Below are positions 41,949 through 51,721 of a stretch of 64,000 nt of DNA, in pieces. Within the stretch, counting starts at the first letter, position 1; the number at the start of each line of letters is the position of its first letter. Below the pieces are notes generated by a model. That model had not been told where the DNA came from. It ran no database searches and was given only the letters and a program-made list of their open reading frames with translations. The DNA is from Geobacteraceae bacterium (GTDB taxonomy: Bacteria > Desulfobacterota > Desulfuromonadia > Geobacterales > Geobacteraceae): the NCBI GenBank assembly GCA_024281055.1, contig JAMXLF010000006.1, forward strand, positions 57,151 to 121,150, in the 5' to 3' direction. The translations under genes and the position numbers were made by a program.

Positions 41949-42595
41949 GGCAGCAGCGTGTCCTCCTGGCATTCACCGGCGCCTCCGGCGCCATTTACGG
42001 CGTCCGTCTGGGGGAGGAGCTCCTCATGGCAGGCGTCCGGCTGACCATGCTCATCAGCCGCCCCGCTTTCACGGTCCTCATGGAGGAGTGCGGCCTCGAC
42101 TGGGGAGGGGGGCCGGAGGAGGTGACGGGCAAGGCGTGGGAATACTTTGCCGCGGCGATTTCCACGGGAAGGGATGAAACCGCCTTCGAGCCCTCCATCA
42201 CTTACTATGCCGAGGACGATTTCCTCGCCCCGATCGCCAGCGGTTCCAGCGCTCCCGACGCCATGGTGATCTGTCCCTGTTCCATGGGGACAACCGGCAG
42301 GATTGCGGCCGGCCTCTCCGGCACCTTGATCGAGCGGAGCGCCGACGTCATGCTCAAGGAGAGGCGACCTCTTCTCCTCGTCCCGAGGGAGACGCCCGTT
42401 TCAGCCATCCATCTGGAAAACCTCCTGAAGCTGGCCCGCGCCGGCGCTTGCATTGTTCCAGCCATGCCGGCCTTTTATCATCGGCCAGCCACCGTGGACG
42501 ACCTGGTGAATTTCGTGGTGGGGAAGGTGCTGGATCAGCTCGGAGTCGAGAACAGTCTGTACAGGCGGTGGGGAACTGGAGGGACCGGGGACTAG
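41945..42595 (+). CDS. mqnM: UbiX-family flavin prenyltransferase (MqnM-type)
   Basis: The 216-residue flavoprotein has the family start LLAFTGASGAIYGVRLGEEL, SSAPDAMVICPCSMGTTGRIA and RRPLLLVPRETP. UbiX enzymes make prenyl-FMN, the cofactor of the UbiD-type enzyme two genes upstream. The last codons (GTGGTGD) lie in a 14-bp tandem repeat. Confidence 0.93.
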   Translation: MRQQRVLLAFTGASGAIYGVRLGEELLMAGVRLTMLISRPAFTVLMEECGLDWGGGPEEVTGKAWEYFAAAISTGRDETAFEPSITYYAEDDFLAPIASGSSAPDAMVICPCSMGTTGRIAAGLSGTLIERSADVMLKERRPLLLVPRETPVSAIHLENLLKLARAGACIVPAMPAFYHRPATVDDLVNFVVGKVLDQLGVENSLYRRWGTGGTGD

Positions 42596-42608
42596 GGACC
42601 GGGGACTG
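42581..42608 (+). repeat. 14-bp tandem repeat at the 3' end of mqnM
   Basis: GGGACCGGGGACTA (42581-42594) is followed at once by GGGACCGGGGACTG (42595-42608). The first copy encodes the end and stop codon of mqnM, and the second lies in the gap before mqnE. Confidence 0.85.
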
Positions 42609-42619
42609 GTATAGGTACG

Positions 42620-43702
42620 ATGATTTCACTTTCATCCGTTTCGGAAAAAGTCCACGCCGGAGAGAGGATCTCCGACGACGAAGCGCTCTTTCTCTTCGAG
42701 AGCAACGATCTTCTCGCGATCGGCGAGCTGGCGGCCCTTGCCAATGAACGGAAGAACGGCCGGCGGGTCTTCTTCAACGTGAACCGCCACATCAACCACA
42801 CAAACATCTGCGTCAATCGCTGTCGGTTCTGCGCCTTTTCCCGTACCGCAGACGAGCCTGGTGCCTACTGCTACGACTTGGACGAGATCCGCAACCGCAC
42901 CCTTGAGGCGGTGGCCGGAGGAGCGACCGAGATCCACATTGTCGGGGGGCTTCATCCGGAGCTTTCCTTCGAGTTCTACCTGGAGATGCTCCGCACCGTC
43001 CGCGCAGTTTCGCAGCAGCTCAACATAAAGGCGTTCACCGCCGTGGAGATCGACTACCTGGCGCGGCTTGTCGGGCTCTCCATTGCTGAAACCCTGGCGG
43101 AGCTGAAGGCTGCCGGCTTGGGATCGCTCCCCGGCGGCGGCGCGGAGATCCTCCGCAGGGAAGTGCGCGACCGTCTCTGCCCTGAGAAGATCTCCGGCGA
43201 GCGCTGGCTGGAGGTGATGGCACAGGTTCACCGGGCAGGGCTCAAGTCCAACGCCACCATGCTCTACGGCCACATTGAGTCCTGCGCGGATCGGGTGGAC
43301 CATTTGCGCCGGCTGCGGGAGCTTCAGGACGAAACCGGCGGCTTCCAGGTATTCATCCCCCTGGCGTTCCAGAAGGAAAACAACCCCCTCGGGCACCTGA
43401 AAAACCCCGCCAGCGGCGGCGTGGATGACCTGAAGACCCTGGCCATCGCCCGCATTTACCTGGACAACTTCGCCAACATCAAGGCGTATTGGGTGATGCT
43501 CGGCGAGAAGATCGCCCAGACCGCCCTCTGCTTCGGAGTGAACGACCTGGACGGTACGGTGGTGGAGGAGAAGATTGGCCACGATGCCGGCGCCGCCTCT
43601 CCCCAGAGCCTGAGCCGGGAGGGGATCGTTACCCTCATCAGGAAGGCGGGACGGGTGCCGGTGGAGCGGGATACGCTTTACAACGAGTTGCGGGTGTATT
43701 GA
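42620..43702 (+). CDS. mqnE: aminodeoxyfutalosine synthase (radical SAM)
   Basis: MqnE joins the chorismate-derived enolpyruvyl benzoate to SAM, giving aminodeoxyfutalosine. The 360-residue protein has the radical SAM motif CVNRCRFCAF within NRHINHTNICVNRC (about 60-70), the GGLHPEL stretch and LGSLPGGGAEIL. It is closely followed by its paralogue mqnC. Confidence 0.93.
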   Translation: MISLSSVSEKVHAGERISDDEALFLFESNDLLAIGELAALANERKNGRRVFFNVNRHINHTNICVNRCRFCAFSRTADEPGAYCYDLDEIRNRTLEAVAGGATEIHIVGGLHPELSFEFYLEMLRTVRAVSQQLNIKAFTAVEIDYLARLVGLSIAETLAELKAAGLGSLPGGGAEILRREVRDRLCPEKISGERWLEVMAQVHRAGLKSNATMLYGHIESCADRVDHLRRLRELQDETGGFQVFIPLAFQKENNPLGHLKNPASGGVDDLKTLAIARIYLDNFANIKAYWVMLGEKIAQTALCFGVNDLDGTVVEEKIGHDAGAASPQSLSREGIVTLIRKAGRVPVERDTLYNELRVY

Positions 43703-43726
43703 AAAACCATCGAGATTTCCGGGATC

Positions 43727-44791
43727 ATGCTGAACGAAGTGACGAAAAAAATCGATACCGGTGTGCCGCTCGATCGGGCAGAGGCCTTCTGGCTCCTGAC
43801 CGAGGCGGAACTCCTGGCGGTGGGAAAGCTCGCCGACGGCATCCGCAGGCGGCTCCACCCGGAGAACCGCGTCACCTTCGTGGTCGACAGGAACGTCAAC
43901 TACACCAACGTCTGCGAGTCCAGGTGCAAGTTCTGCGCGTTTTTCCGCGAGGCAAGCGCGCCGGACGCCTACGTGCTGGCCGAGGAGGATATCTACGCCA
44001 AAATCGGCGAGCTCGTCGCCCAGGGGGGCACTCAACTCCTCATGCAGGGGGGGCTCCATCCCACCCTCGACATCACGTGGTTCGAGAAGCTTTTCCGGGA
44101 GATCAAGCGCCGGTTCCCCCAGGTGCAGAACCACTCCCTGTCGCCGGCCGAAATCTCTCACATCGCCACCCTCTCCGGCCTTGATGTTCGGGAGACGCTG
44201 GGGCGGCTCCACGCGGCCGGGCTCGACTCGGTGCCTGGCGGTGGGGCGGAGATCCTCGTGGACGAGGTGCGTCGCGAGATCTCGCCGAACAAGATCGGCT
44301 GGGCGGGGTGGGCGCGGGTCATGGCCGAGGCGGCCCGTCTTGGGATGCCCACCACGGCGACCATGATGTTCGGGAGCCGCGAGCGGCCGGAGGATATCGT
44401 CGAACATCTGTTCCGGGTGAGGGAGCTGCAGGCTAAGGGAGGCTCCTTTACCGCCTTCATCCCCTGGACCTACCAGCCGGGGAATACCGAGCTGGGGGGA
44501 AAGACCGCCAGCGGGGTCGAGTACCTGAAGGTCCTTGCCCTTTCCCGGGTGGTCCTCGACAACATCCCCAACGTCCAGGCGAGCTGGGTGACCCAGGGGG
44601 CGAAGATGGCCCAGGTGGCGCTCTTCTTCGGCGCCAATGACCTTGGGGGGACCATGCTCGAGGAGAACGTGGTGGCTGCCGCCGGCTGCACCTTCCGCAT
44701 GAGCCGCGAGGAGATGGTGGCGCTCATCCGGAGTGCGGGATTCACCCCGGCGCGGCGGACGACCACCTACGCCATTTTGCAGGAATACTGA
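43727..44791 (+). CDS. mqnC: cyclic dehypoxanthine futalosine synthase (radical SAM)
   Basis: MqnC cyclises dehypoxanthine futalosine. The 354-residue protein has CESRCKFCAFFRE in DRNVNYTNVCESRC, QGGLHPTLDI, and AAGLDSVPGGGAEILVDEVR. It lies 24 bases after mqnE. With the UbiA, UbiD and UbiX relatives it identifies the futalosine route; mqnA, mqnB and mqnD are not in the window. Confidence 0.93.
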   Translation: MLNEVTKKIDTGVPLDRAEAFWLLTEAELLAVGKLADGIRRRLHPENRVTFVVDRNVNYTNVCESRCKFCAFFREASAPDAYVLAEEDIYAKIGELVAQGGTQLLMQGGLHPTLDITWFEKLFREIKRRFPQVQNHSLSPAEISHIATLSGLDVRETLGRLHAAGLDSVPGGGAEILVDEVRREISPNKIGWAGWARVMAEAARLGMPTTATMMFGSRERPEDIVEHLFRVRELQAKGGSFTAFIPWTYQPGNTELGGKTASGVEYLKVLALSRVVLDNIPNVQASWVTQGAKMAQVALFFGANDLGGTMLEENVVAAAGCTFRMSREEMVALIRSAGFTPARRTTTYAILQEY

Positions 44792-44812
44792 AATCGAACG
44801 ACTGGAGCAGTC

Positions 44813-45865
44813 ATGATCCCATTGCGCAGAAACATTGCCGAGATGGCCGGCTACGTACCCGGCTTCCAGCCCCCCGACACGGAGGCCTGGATCAAGCTCA
44901 ACACCAACGAAAATCCATACTCGCCCTCCTGTCGGGTGCGGGAGGCGATCCTCGCCGAGCTCGGGGAGGACGGGGAGAGTCTCCGGAAGTACCCCGACCC
45001 CGGGAGCCGCCTGGCCCGGGAGGCGGCTGCCAGCCTTTACGGCGTCGACTCGTCGTGGGTCGTTATGGCCAACGGTTCGGACGAGCTTCTCAACAACCTG
45101 ATCCGTGCCTTCGCCGGCGAGGGAGAGGAGGTTGCCTATGTTCACCCCTCCTACTCCTACTACGGCACCCTCGCCGAGATCCAGGGGGCGCGCGTCCGAA
45201 CCTTCAACCTGACCGATAAGTTTCGGCTCGCCGACTTCCCCGAACGGTACACCGGGAAGCTCTTCTTCCTCACGAGCCCGAATGCGCCCCTCGGCTGCGC
45301 CTTTCCCCTCGACTACATCGAAGAGCTGGCCCGGCGCTGCGCTGGCATGCTCGTGGTGGACGAGGCATACGCCGACTTTGCCGACGGCACGGCCTTGGAG
45401 CTGGTGCGTCGCTGCGACAACGTCGTCGTCACCCGCACCTTCTCCAAGAGCTACTCCCTGGCGGGGATGCGCCTCGGTCTCGCCGTAGCCCGTCCCGAAG
45501 TGGTCGCCGCCCTCGACAAGATCCGCGACCATTACCACCTGGACCGATTGGCTCTGGCTGCGGCGACGGCGGCGCTCCTCGACCAGGAGCACCTGCGGGA
45601 GGCAGTCCGGCGCATCAGGGAAACCCGCGCCTGGTTCACTCGGGAACTTGAGGCCATTGGCTACCGGGTCATCCCGTCCCAGGCGAACTTCGTCTTTGCC
45701 GCGCCTCCGGACCGGAACGGCAAACGGGTCTACGACACCCTCTACGCCCGTCGCATCTTGGTCCGTTACTTCTCCGACCCCGTCCTTGCCCATGGCCTCC
45801 GCATCACCATCGGCACCCGGGAGGAGATGGCGACAACCGTGGAGGCGCTCCGTGCCATCGGCTAG
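44813..45865 (+). CDS. hisC: histidinol-phosphate aminotransferase
   Basis: HisC is a PLP enzyme of histidine synthesis. The 350-residue protein has [27 protein letters not shown], the PLP-lysine motif [15 protein letters not shown] and a C-terminal RYFSDP...HGLRITIG. It follows mqnC by 21 bases, and its 3' end overlaps the rnd start by 14 bases. Confidence 0.95.
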   Translation: MIPLRRNIAEMAGYVPGFQPPDTEAWIKLNTNENPYSPSCRVREAILAELGEDGESLRKYPDPGSRLAREAAASLYGVDSSWVVMANGSDELLNNLIRAFAGEGEEVAYVHPSYSYYGTLAEIQGARVRTFNLTDKFRLADFPERYTGKLFFLTSPNAPLGCAFPLDYIEELARRCAGMLVVDEAYADFADGTALELVRRCDNVVVTRTFSKSYSLAGMRLGLAVARPEVVAALDKIRDHYHLDRLALAAATAALLDQEHLREAVRRIRETRAWFTRELEAIGYRVIPSQANFVFAAPPDRNGKRVYDTLYARRILVRYFSDPVLAHGLRITIGTREEMATTVEALRAIG

Positions 45866-47024
45866 CCATAGCGAAGCAGACCTACAGCCGGAAGCATCGG
45901 TTTCCCCCGTGGCGGTGATTACGAGCCGCGAGCCCCTCGAACAGCTCGCCAGCCGTCTCGCCGCCGAAACGCTCATCGCCGTCGATCTGGAGGCGGACTC
46001 ACTCCACCACTACCAGGAAAAGGTCTGTCTTATCCAGATCGCCACACCACGGGAAACGGTCCTCGTCGATCCGCTCTCCCTCTCCGACCTCGCACCGCTG
46101 GCTCCCGTCATGGCCGATCCCGCCATCAGGAAGATCATGCATGGCGCGGACTACGACATCAGGTCCCTGCACCGGGATTTTGGCATCGAGGTGGTGAACC
46201 TCTTCGACACCATGATAGCCTGCCAGTTCCTCGGCGAACCGGCGGTGGGGTTGGCTGCGGTACTGAAAAAGCGCTTTGGGGCGGAACTGGACAAGCGCTA
46301 CCAGAAGGCTGACTGGAGCCGACGGCCTTTATCGCCTGAAATGGTGGCCTATGCCGTGCAGGATACCTCCTTACTGATCGAGCTCTACCGACAACTGGTG
46401 AACGAGCTGGAGGCTCTGGGGAGGCTTTCCTGGGTAGAGGAGGAGTCGGAACTGGTCTCCCGGGTCAGGGCGGCCTGCCGCGTCCAGGAGCCTCTGTTCC
46501 TTCGATTCAAGGGGGCGGCGCGGATGGCGCCGCGGTCCCTGGCGGTGCTCGAGGAACTGCTCCGCTTCCGGGACGAGCGTGCGCGGCATGCCGATGTACC
46601 CCCCTTCAAGATTTTCGGCACGGAAACCGTCCGGGAATTGGCGGAGAAGCGTCCGCTGCGGCTGGACGATCTCGCCGGGATTCCGGGGCTTACCCCGCGG
46701 CTTGTGGCCAAGTTCGGCAAGGGAATTATTGCCGCGATTACCAGGGGATGTTCATTGCCGTCAGAAAAGCTTTGCCGGTACCCGGTGTCGTTCCGGGAGA
46801 AAAGGGATGCGCGCTGTGAGGAGCGGCTGAAGCGCCTCAAACGTTGGCGGGATGAAAAGTCGCTGGCGTTGGGGATCGACGCGGGGGTTGTGGCAAATAA
46901 CGTATTGCTGGAGACTCTCGCGGATAGCGCGTCGGAGGGGATGGCGGGTCTGGATGCCATCCCGGCCATGAAGCGCTGGCAGCGCCTGGAGTTCGGCGCG
47001 GAATTGCTGGAATTGCTCCGCTGA
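45852..47024 (+). CDS. rnd: ribonuclease D
   Basis: RNase D trims tRNA 3' ends. The chosen start, GTG 45852, has GGAGG (45841-45845) six bases upstream inside hisC and gives 390 residues, near the family norm. The DEDD exonuclease residues are in [22 protein letters not shown] and [13 protein letters not shown]. One or two HRDC domains follow (about 210-390). Confidence 0.93.
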   Translation: MPSASHSEADLQPEASVSPVAVITSREPLEQLASRLAAETLIAVDLEADSLHHYQEKVCLIQIATPRETVLVDPLSLSDLAPLAPVMADPAIRKIMHGADYDIRSLHRDFGIEVVNLFDTMIACQFLGEPAVGLAAVLKKRFGAELDKRYQKADWSRRPLSPEMVAYAVQDTSLLIELYRQLVNELEALGRLSWVEEESELVSRVRAACRVQEPLFLRFKGAARMAPRSLAVLEELLRFRDERARHADVPPFKIFGTETVRELAEKRPLRLDDLAGIPGLTPRLVAKFGKGIIAAITRGCSLPSEKLCRYPVSFREKRDARCEERLKRLKRWRDEKSLALGIDAGVVANNVLLETLADSASEGMAGLDAIPAMKRWQRLEFGAELLELLR

Positions 47025-47109
47025 CGAGTACTATCCCCGGTGGCCCTCTCCGTTAGCCGGGCTGGCTCCTGTTGTCGAGCTTCTCAGCGGGGCAACGTAA
47101 GATGAACCT

Positions 47110-47847
47110 TTAGCCGATGTCCCCCCAGTAGAACTGGAGGATAGCCAGCATTACGAGACCAGCGGTCTCGGTGCGAACTATCCGGTCGCCGAGGGATACG
47201 GGGATGAAGCCGCCTTGCACCGCAGTTTCTGCCTCATCGTCGGGGAATCCTCCCTCCGGTCCAACCAGCACAGCGATGCTTTCCGGTTGGGAGAAGCGCC
47301 CCAGCGTCTCCTTAAGCCGGTTGCCCCGTTCCTTTTCCCAGAGCATCAGCTTTACTGACTGCCGTGCCCCCTGTACGACAGCGGGCATGCCCGGAGAGAA
47401 GGATACGGTAGGAATCGTTCTCTGTCCCGACTGGCGGGCCGCTTCCCGGGCAAGCCGCTGCCAGCGCCCGAGCTTTTCCTCTTCCCGCCCCTTGACTCTG
47501 GCGACGGAACGTCTGGCAAGGAAGGGAACGATCTCGGCAGCTCCCAACTCCACAGCTTTCTGCAAGATTAATTCCAGTTTGTCACCTTTGGGAAGCCCCT
47601 GGTAGAGGGTGATTCGCGGAATATTGCCGGAAAATGGTTCAGGGCTGGTTTCTGTGACGTCGATAACCAGGCTTTCTCTGTCGATTGCCCGGATAACGCC
47701 TGAGAATTCACGACCAGTACCGTCAGCCAGCAGAACGGCGGTGTCAACTCGTAGGCGCAGGACCCGCGCCATGTGTCGAAAAAGGTCGCCGTCTACCCTG
47801 ATGGTCCCATCGGACAACGCTCCGGGGGGGATGAAAAACCGCCGCAT
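47110..47847 (-). CDS. rsmE: 16S rRNA m3U1498 methyltransferase RsmE
   Basis: The 245-residue SPOUT methyltransferase has an N-terminal PUA-like part (RRFFIPPGALSDGTIRVDGD) and the knotted SAM-binding motif VLVGPEGGFPDDEAE with SLGDRIVRTETA. ATG 47847 lies eight bases after GGGAG. ATG 47853 overlaps the prmA stop as ATGA and is also possible. Confidence 0.95.
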   Translation of the reverse strand: MRRFFIPPGALSDGTIRVDGDLFRHMARVLRLRVDTAVLLADGTGREFSGVIRAIDRESLVIDVTETSPEPFSGNIPRITLYQGLPKGDKLELILQKAVELGAAEIVPFLARRSVARVKGREEEKLGRWQRLAREAARQSGQRTIPTVSFSPGMPAVVQGARQSVKLMLWEKERGNRLKETLGRFSQPESIAVLVGPEGGFPDDEAETAVQGGFIPVSLGDRIVRTETAGLVMLAILQFYWGDIG

Positions 47848-47849
47848 GG

Positions 47850-48791
47850 TCATCTCTCCCGGTAATAGCCGAGACAGCTCCATTCGCCGTGCCGGCCGGT
47901 TGCGGCAAGGGTGAGCCCGAATTCAGAAAAGGCGGCGACTACGAGTTCCTCCTTCTCCGTCAGAATCCCGGACAGGAGAAGAAATCCGCCCGGGTTGAGC
48001 CGGTTGACCAGTTCCGTGGCGAGTCGCGCCAGTTCTTCGGCAAGGATGTTGGAAACGACGATATCGAACGTGCCGTCTACGTCGGCGAGTGGCGTGTCTG
48101 AGACGAGGATCTCGCCGGTGGCACCGTTCATGGCCAGGTTTTCCCGAGCAATGGCCACCGCCTGGGGATCGATGTCGATGGCGACTATCCTCTCCGCCCC
48201 CATCTTGGCTGCGGCGATGGCGAGAATTCCGGTACCGGTGCCGACGTCGAGGACACCCTTCGGAGCGGGATACCCAAAACTGCCGAACGATCCTTCATGG
48301 AAGAATATCTCTTCGAGGAACTCGAGGCACAACCGAGTGGTCGGATGTGTCCCGGTGCCAAAGGCCATGCCGGGATCAAGCTGAAGGAGGATGATGCCGC
48401 CGCTGGCGTCGAAATCCTCCCATGAAGGTTTGATCACGATCCTTGTGCCGACGCGGGCTGAGGTGAAGTGAGCTTTCCAGTTATTGGCCCAGTCTTCTTC
48501 CTGGATGTAGGAAACCCGGGGCGGTTGAAAGATGAAACCGACATATTGCGGTCCGAAGGCGGCGAGATAGGCGGATAATTCGGCGACTTTGTTGGCATGG
48601 TCCGCATCAGCAGCGAAATAGGCCTTGACGGTCTTTATGGGAGTCTCTTCCAGGGTGTCGAGAGAAAAAGTGTCGAGGGACAGATTTTCGATGCTGACGC
48701 CGGTTCCGGTGAGTTCCATGAGAAAATCGGCCAACTGGTCGACCATCTCAGACGGAACGTCACAAGAGAGTTCGACCCAAGTAGTGCTCAT
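47850..48791 (-). CDS. prmA: ribosomal protein L11 methyltransferase
   Basis: PrmA trimethylates ribosomal protein L11. The 313-residue protein starts MSTTWVELSCDVPSEMVDQL. It contains PGMAFGTGTHPTTRLCLEFL, the SAM-binding DVGTGTGILAIAAAKMGA and DIVVSNILAEELARL. It is first in a two-gene unit with rsmE. Confidence 0.96.
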   Translation of the reverse strand: MSTTWVELSCDVPSEMVDQLADFLMELTGTGVSIENLSLDTFSLDTLEETPIKTVKAYFAADADHANKVAELSAYLAAFGPQYVGFIFQPPRVSYIQEEDWANNWKAHFTSARVGTRIVIKPSWEDFDASGGIILLQLDPGMAFGTGTHPTTRLCLEFLEEIFFHEGSFGSFGYPAPKGVLDVGTGTGILAIAAAKMGAERIVAIDIDPQAVAIARENLAMNGATGEILVSDTPLADVDGTFDIVVSNILAEELARLATELVNRLNPGGFLLLSGILTEKEELVVAAFSEFGLTLAATGRHGEWSCLGYYRER

Positions 48792-48876
48792 GTACGTGCT
48801 TCTCCTTGAAAGAATTGTAAGAGAGTTATTATCTGCCAAGGTAGCAGAAAGCTGGAGTTATTGACAATAAAAAACC

Positions 48877-48905
48877 TTGACAAATTTGAGAGGATGAGGT
48901 GTAAT
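48877..48905 (+). promoter_or_regulatory. promoter of the M20 peptidase gene
   Basis: TTGACA (48877-48882), 17 bases, TGTAAT (48900-48905). A second TTGACA lies at 48861. Confidence 0.7.
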
Positions 48906-48931
48906 TCTCATTAAAATAGTTTTTGGGGTGA

Positions 48932-50095
48932 GTGGTGGTTTCCGTCAGGCAGGCGATACTGGAACAGGTCAACAGGACTCGTGATGAGTTGGCTGCAATT
49001 GCCGAAGAACTGTACCGCTTCCCTGAAACGGGGCTCAGGGAATACCGAACCGCTGCACTGCTGATCGGCATACTGGAACGGGAAGGTTTCAGCGTGCAAC
49101 GTGGCGTGGCTGGCCTGGAAACTGCCTTTCGGGCCAGTTGGGGAATGAATAGCCCGGCCATAGCCATTCTGGCAGAGATGGACGCCCTCCCTGAAATAGG
49201 GCATGCCTGTGGGCACAACATTGTTGCCGCCGCGGCGCTTGGGGCTGCCATTGCCCTGCGCCATGCCCTACCCCCTGGCATGGCCCGGATAATTGTTCTC
49301 GGGACGCCTGCGGAGGAATTGGGGATTGGCAAGATTGAGCTGGTCAAGGCCGGAGTATTCGAGGGAGTCGATTTTGCCATGATGGTTCATCCTTCCTCGA
49401 AACGGCAGGTGATCAAGACGTCTCTTGGGCTTGCCAGGGTCCGCTTCACGTTTTTCGGCAAGGCTGCCCATGCAGCAGTCTATCCCGAGGAGGGGGTCAA
49501 TGCGCTGGACGGGGTCATCCAGACCTTTGTCGGGATCAACGCCCTGCGCCAGCATCTGCGCCAGGATGTGCGGGTCCACGGCATTGTCACTGAAGGAGGT
49601 GTCGCCCCCAACATCGTCCCGGAGCGGGCTGCCAGTTATTTTTATGTACGGGCGGCAGATCTTGCCGAGGTCGTGCGGGTGAAGGAACGGTTGGTAGCCT
49701 GTGCACAAGGAGCAGCCCTGGCTACAGGTTGTCGGCTTGAAGTTGACGAAGACGACCGCGTACTGGCTCCGTTCAAGGTCAACCGCGTTTTTTCCGAGCT
49801 TTATTCTGCACAACTCAGGTTCCTTGGACTGAACGAGGCCAACACTCCACCCGACAAGAACAGGGGTTCGTCTGACATCGGCAATGTTTCGCAGGTAGTG
49901 CCCACTATTCAGCCCCATGTTCCCATTGGGGATGGTGTCCATATCCATTCTGAGGCGTTTGCCCGGGCTACGCTTTCTGCCCAGGGGAAAGAGGCTGTCT
50001 TGGAAGGGGCTCGGGCAATGGCACTGACGGTGGCGGAATTGGCGGACTCTCCCTTATTGCGCGAAAAAATCATGGCAGAATTTCATCGGCAGTAG
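48932..50095 (+). CDS. M20 family metallo-amidohydrolase (AbgB-like)
   Basis: The 387-residue protein is a zinc-dependent peptidase or amidohydrolase. It has AEMDALPEIGHACGHNIVAA, GTPAEELGIGK with the catalytic Glu, VHPSSKRQ and the dimerisation domain FFGKAAHAAVYPEEGVNALD. Final zinc-ligand-type His are in DGVHIHSEAF. It resembles the p-aminobenzoyl-glutamate hydrolase branch. The substrate is unknown. It starts with GTG. Confidence 0.85.
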   Translation: MVVSVRQAILEQVNRTRDELAAIAEELYRFPETGLREYRTAALLIGILEREGFSVQRGVAGLETAFRASWGMNSPAIAILAEMDALPEIGHACGHNIVAAAALGAAIALRHALPPGMARIIVLGTPAEELGIGKIELVKAGVFEGVDFAMMVHPSSKRQVIKTSLGLARVRFTFFGKAAHAAVYPEEGVNALDGVIQTFVGINALRQHLRQDVRVHGIVTEGGVAPNIVPERAASYFYVRAADLAEVVRVKERLVACAQGAALATGCRLEVDEDDRVLAPFKVNRVFSELYSAQLRFLGLNEANTPPDKNRGSSDIGNVSQVVPTIQPHVPIGDGVHIHSEAFARATLSAQGKEAVLEGARAMALTVAELADSPLLREKIMAEFHRQ

Positions 50096-50168
50096 GAAAA
50101 ATTTGCCGACCAGAAAAATGATGGTATATTAATTAACTGACAGTGAGTAATATTGTATTGAGATCATA

Positions 50169-50981
50169 ATGATTCAGCATCTTTACCTTCTTTCCGATGC
50201 GACGGGTGAAACCGTAGAGCGAGTGGTGCGCGCCGTCCTGTCGCAGTTCCGGGACGTGGATATTACACTGCACAGGCTGAGCCGGCTGAGGACCAAAACA
50301 GACATCTCCGAGGCGGTGGCCGGCGCGACTGTCCAGCCCGGGCTCATTATTTATACCCTCGTTGACCCGGAACTCGCCGAGTTTCTTCGCAGCGAGGTGG
50401 AATCCCGCGGCTTGGAGGCGGTTGATCTCATCAGTCCGCTTCTCTTTAAGTTGTCAGATATGTTTGGAATTGCTCCGCAGAAGGAACCGGGTCTTCTCTA
50501 TCAGGTTAACTCGGAGTATTATAAGAGGGTTGAGGCGGTCAACTTTACCGTTAAGCAAGACGATGGGCAGGAGCTGCGCAATCTCTGCAAGGCCGATATA
50601 GTCCTGGTGGGAGTTTCGAGAACTTCTAAGACTCCTCTCTCCATGTACTTGGCCCACAAGGGGTACAAGGTTGCCAACGTCCCTCTTGTTAAGGGGATTC
50701 CGCCGCCTCGCGAGCTTTATACCATCGACCAGAGCCGGGTCGTCGGCCTTATCATCGACGCCAAACGCCTCGTAGAACTCCGCTCGGCAAGGCTTCGCAA
50801 CCTGCGCCAAAACCCGCGCAGCAGTTATGCGGATTACGAGGAAGTGGAGGAGGAATTGGAATCTTGCCGTCAGCTGTATCGCAAGCACCCGGAGTGGCTG
50901 ACGATTGATGTAACGAACAAATCGGTGGAAGAGTCGGCTGCCGAGATCTTGAAGAAACTCAACGACCGACTGACACGTTAA
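50169..50981 (+). CDS. ppsR: PEP synthase/PPDK regulatory kinase-phosphorylase (DUF299)
   Basis: The 270-residue protein controls phosphoenolpyruvate synthase or pyruvate phosphate dikinase by ADP-dependent phosphorylation and Pi-dependent dephosphorylation. It has [20 protein letters not shown], the P-loop [16 protein letters not shown] and the C-terminal [16 protein letters not shown]. Its target is not in the window. Confidence 0.93.
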   Translation: MIQHLYLLSDATGETVERVVRAVLSQFRDVDITLHRLSRLRTKTDISEAVAGATVQPGLIIYTLVDPELAEFLRSEVESRGLEAVDLISPLLFKLSDMFGIAPQKEPGLLYQVNSEYYKRVEAVNFTVKQDDGQELRNLCKADIVLVGVSRTSKTPLSMYLAHKGYKVANVPLVKGIPPPRELYTIDQSRVVGLIIDAKRLVELRSARLRNLRQNPRSSYADYEEVEEELESCRQLYRKHPEWLTIDVTNKSVEESAAEILKKLNDRLTR

Positions 50982-51042
50982 CCCTGGTTCCGCGATTGTG
51001 GACGCTTCGGGACAAAAATACAAACAACCAAGGGGAACTAAC

Positions 51043-51717
51043 ATGAAAATTTTAGTGGTGGAAGACGAGAAGAAAGTATCGAGCTTTATTAAACGCGGGC
51101 TTGAAGAGGAGAAATATGAGGTCGATACGGCTATAGATGGAGAAGAGGGGCTGAAAATGGCCCTTGAAAAGCCATACGACCTGATTGTGCTCGACTGGAT
51201 GCTCCCCAAGAAGGACGGCCTTACCATGCTCAAGGAACTGAGGGGACAGAAGACGATGACGCCTGTTTTGATGCTGACTGCCAAGGATTCGGTTGAAGAC
51301 ATCGTTGCCGGACTCGATTCGGGCTCCGACGACTACCTGACCAAGCCATTTGCCTTTGCCGAACTGCTGGCACGGGTGCGAGCCCTTGTCAGACGGAGCG
51401 AGATGGACCGGGGAGCGGAAATCCGTTTCAGCAACCTGCGTCTCGACCCGGTGACTCACAAGGTGTGGCGCAGTGATCGGGAGATAGAGCTGACCGCCAA
51501 GGAGTATGCGCTCCTCGAGTACTTCATGAGGAATCCGAACCAGGTCCTCACGCGGACCATGATTGCCGATCACGTCTGGGACTACACCTTTGACAGCTTT
51601 ACCAACATTATTGACGTGTATGTAAATTATCTGCGTAAGAAGATCGATCGCGACGCAGACAAGAAACTGATCCACACCGTGAGGGGGGTTGGCTACATCC
51701 TGAAAGAAGAGGACTGA
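51043..51717 (+). CDS. OmpR-family response regulator
   Basis: The 224-residue regulator has a receiver domain (Asp51 in LIVLDWMLPKKDG, Lys in YLTKPFAFAEL) and a winged-helix DNA-binding domain (about 125-222, TAKEYALLEYFMRNPNQVLT). ATG 51043 follows AGGGG and is four bases from the end-to-start junction with its kinase gene. The neighbouring HtrA protease is a plausible target. Confidence 0.96.
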   Translation: MKILVVEDEKKVSSFIKRGLEEEKYEVDTAIDGEEGLKMALEKPYDLIVLDWMLPKKDGLTMLKELRGQKTMTPVLMLTAKDSVEDIVAGLDSGSDDYLTKPFAFAELLARVRALVRRSEMDRGAEIRFSNLRLDPVTHKVWRSDREIELTAKEYALLEYFMRNPNQVLTRTMIADHVWDYTFDSFTNIIDVYVNYLRKKIDRDADKKLIHTVRGVGYILKEED

Positions 51718-51721
51718 TGGG

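Noticed and set aside
42632..45976. An 1114-codon open frame on the minus strand
   Set aside because: It is antisense to mqnE, mqnC and hisC, whose plus-strand products have full family motifs. Long antisense frames are expected in high-G+C coding DNA.
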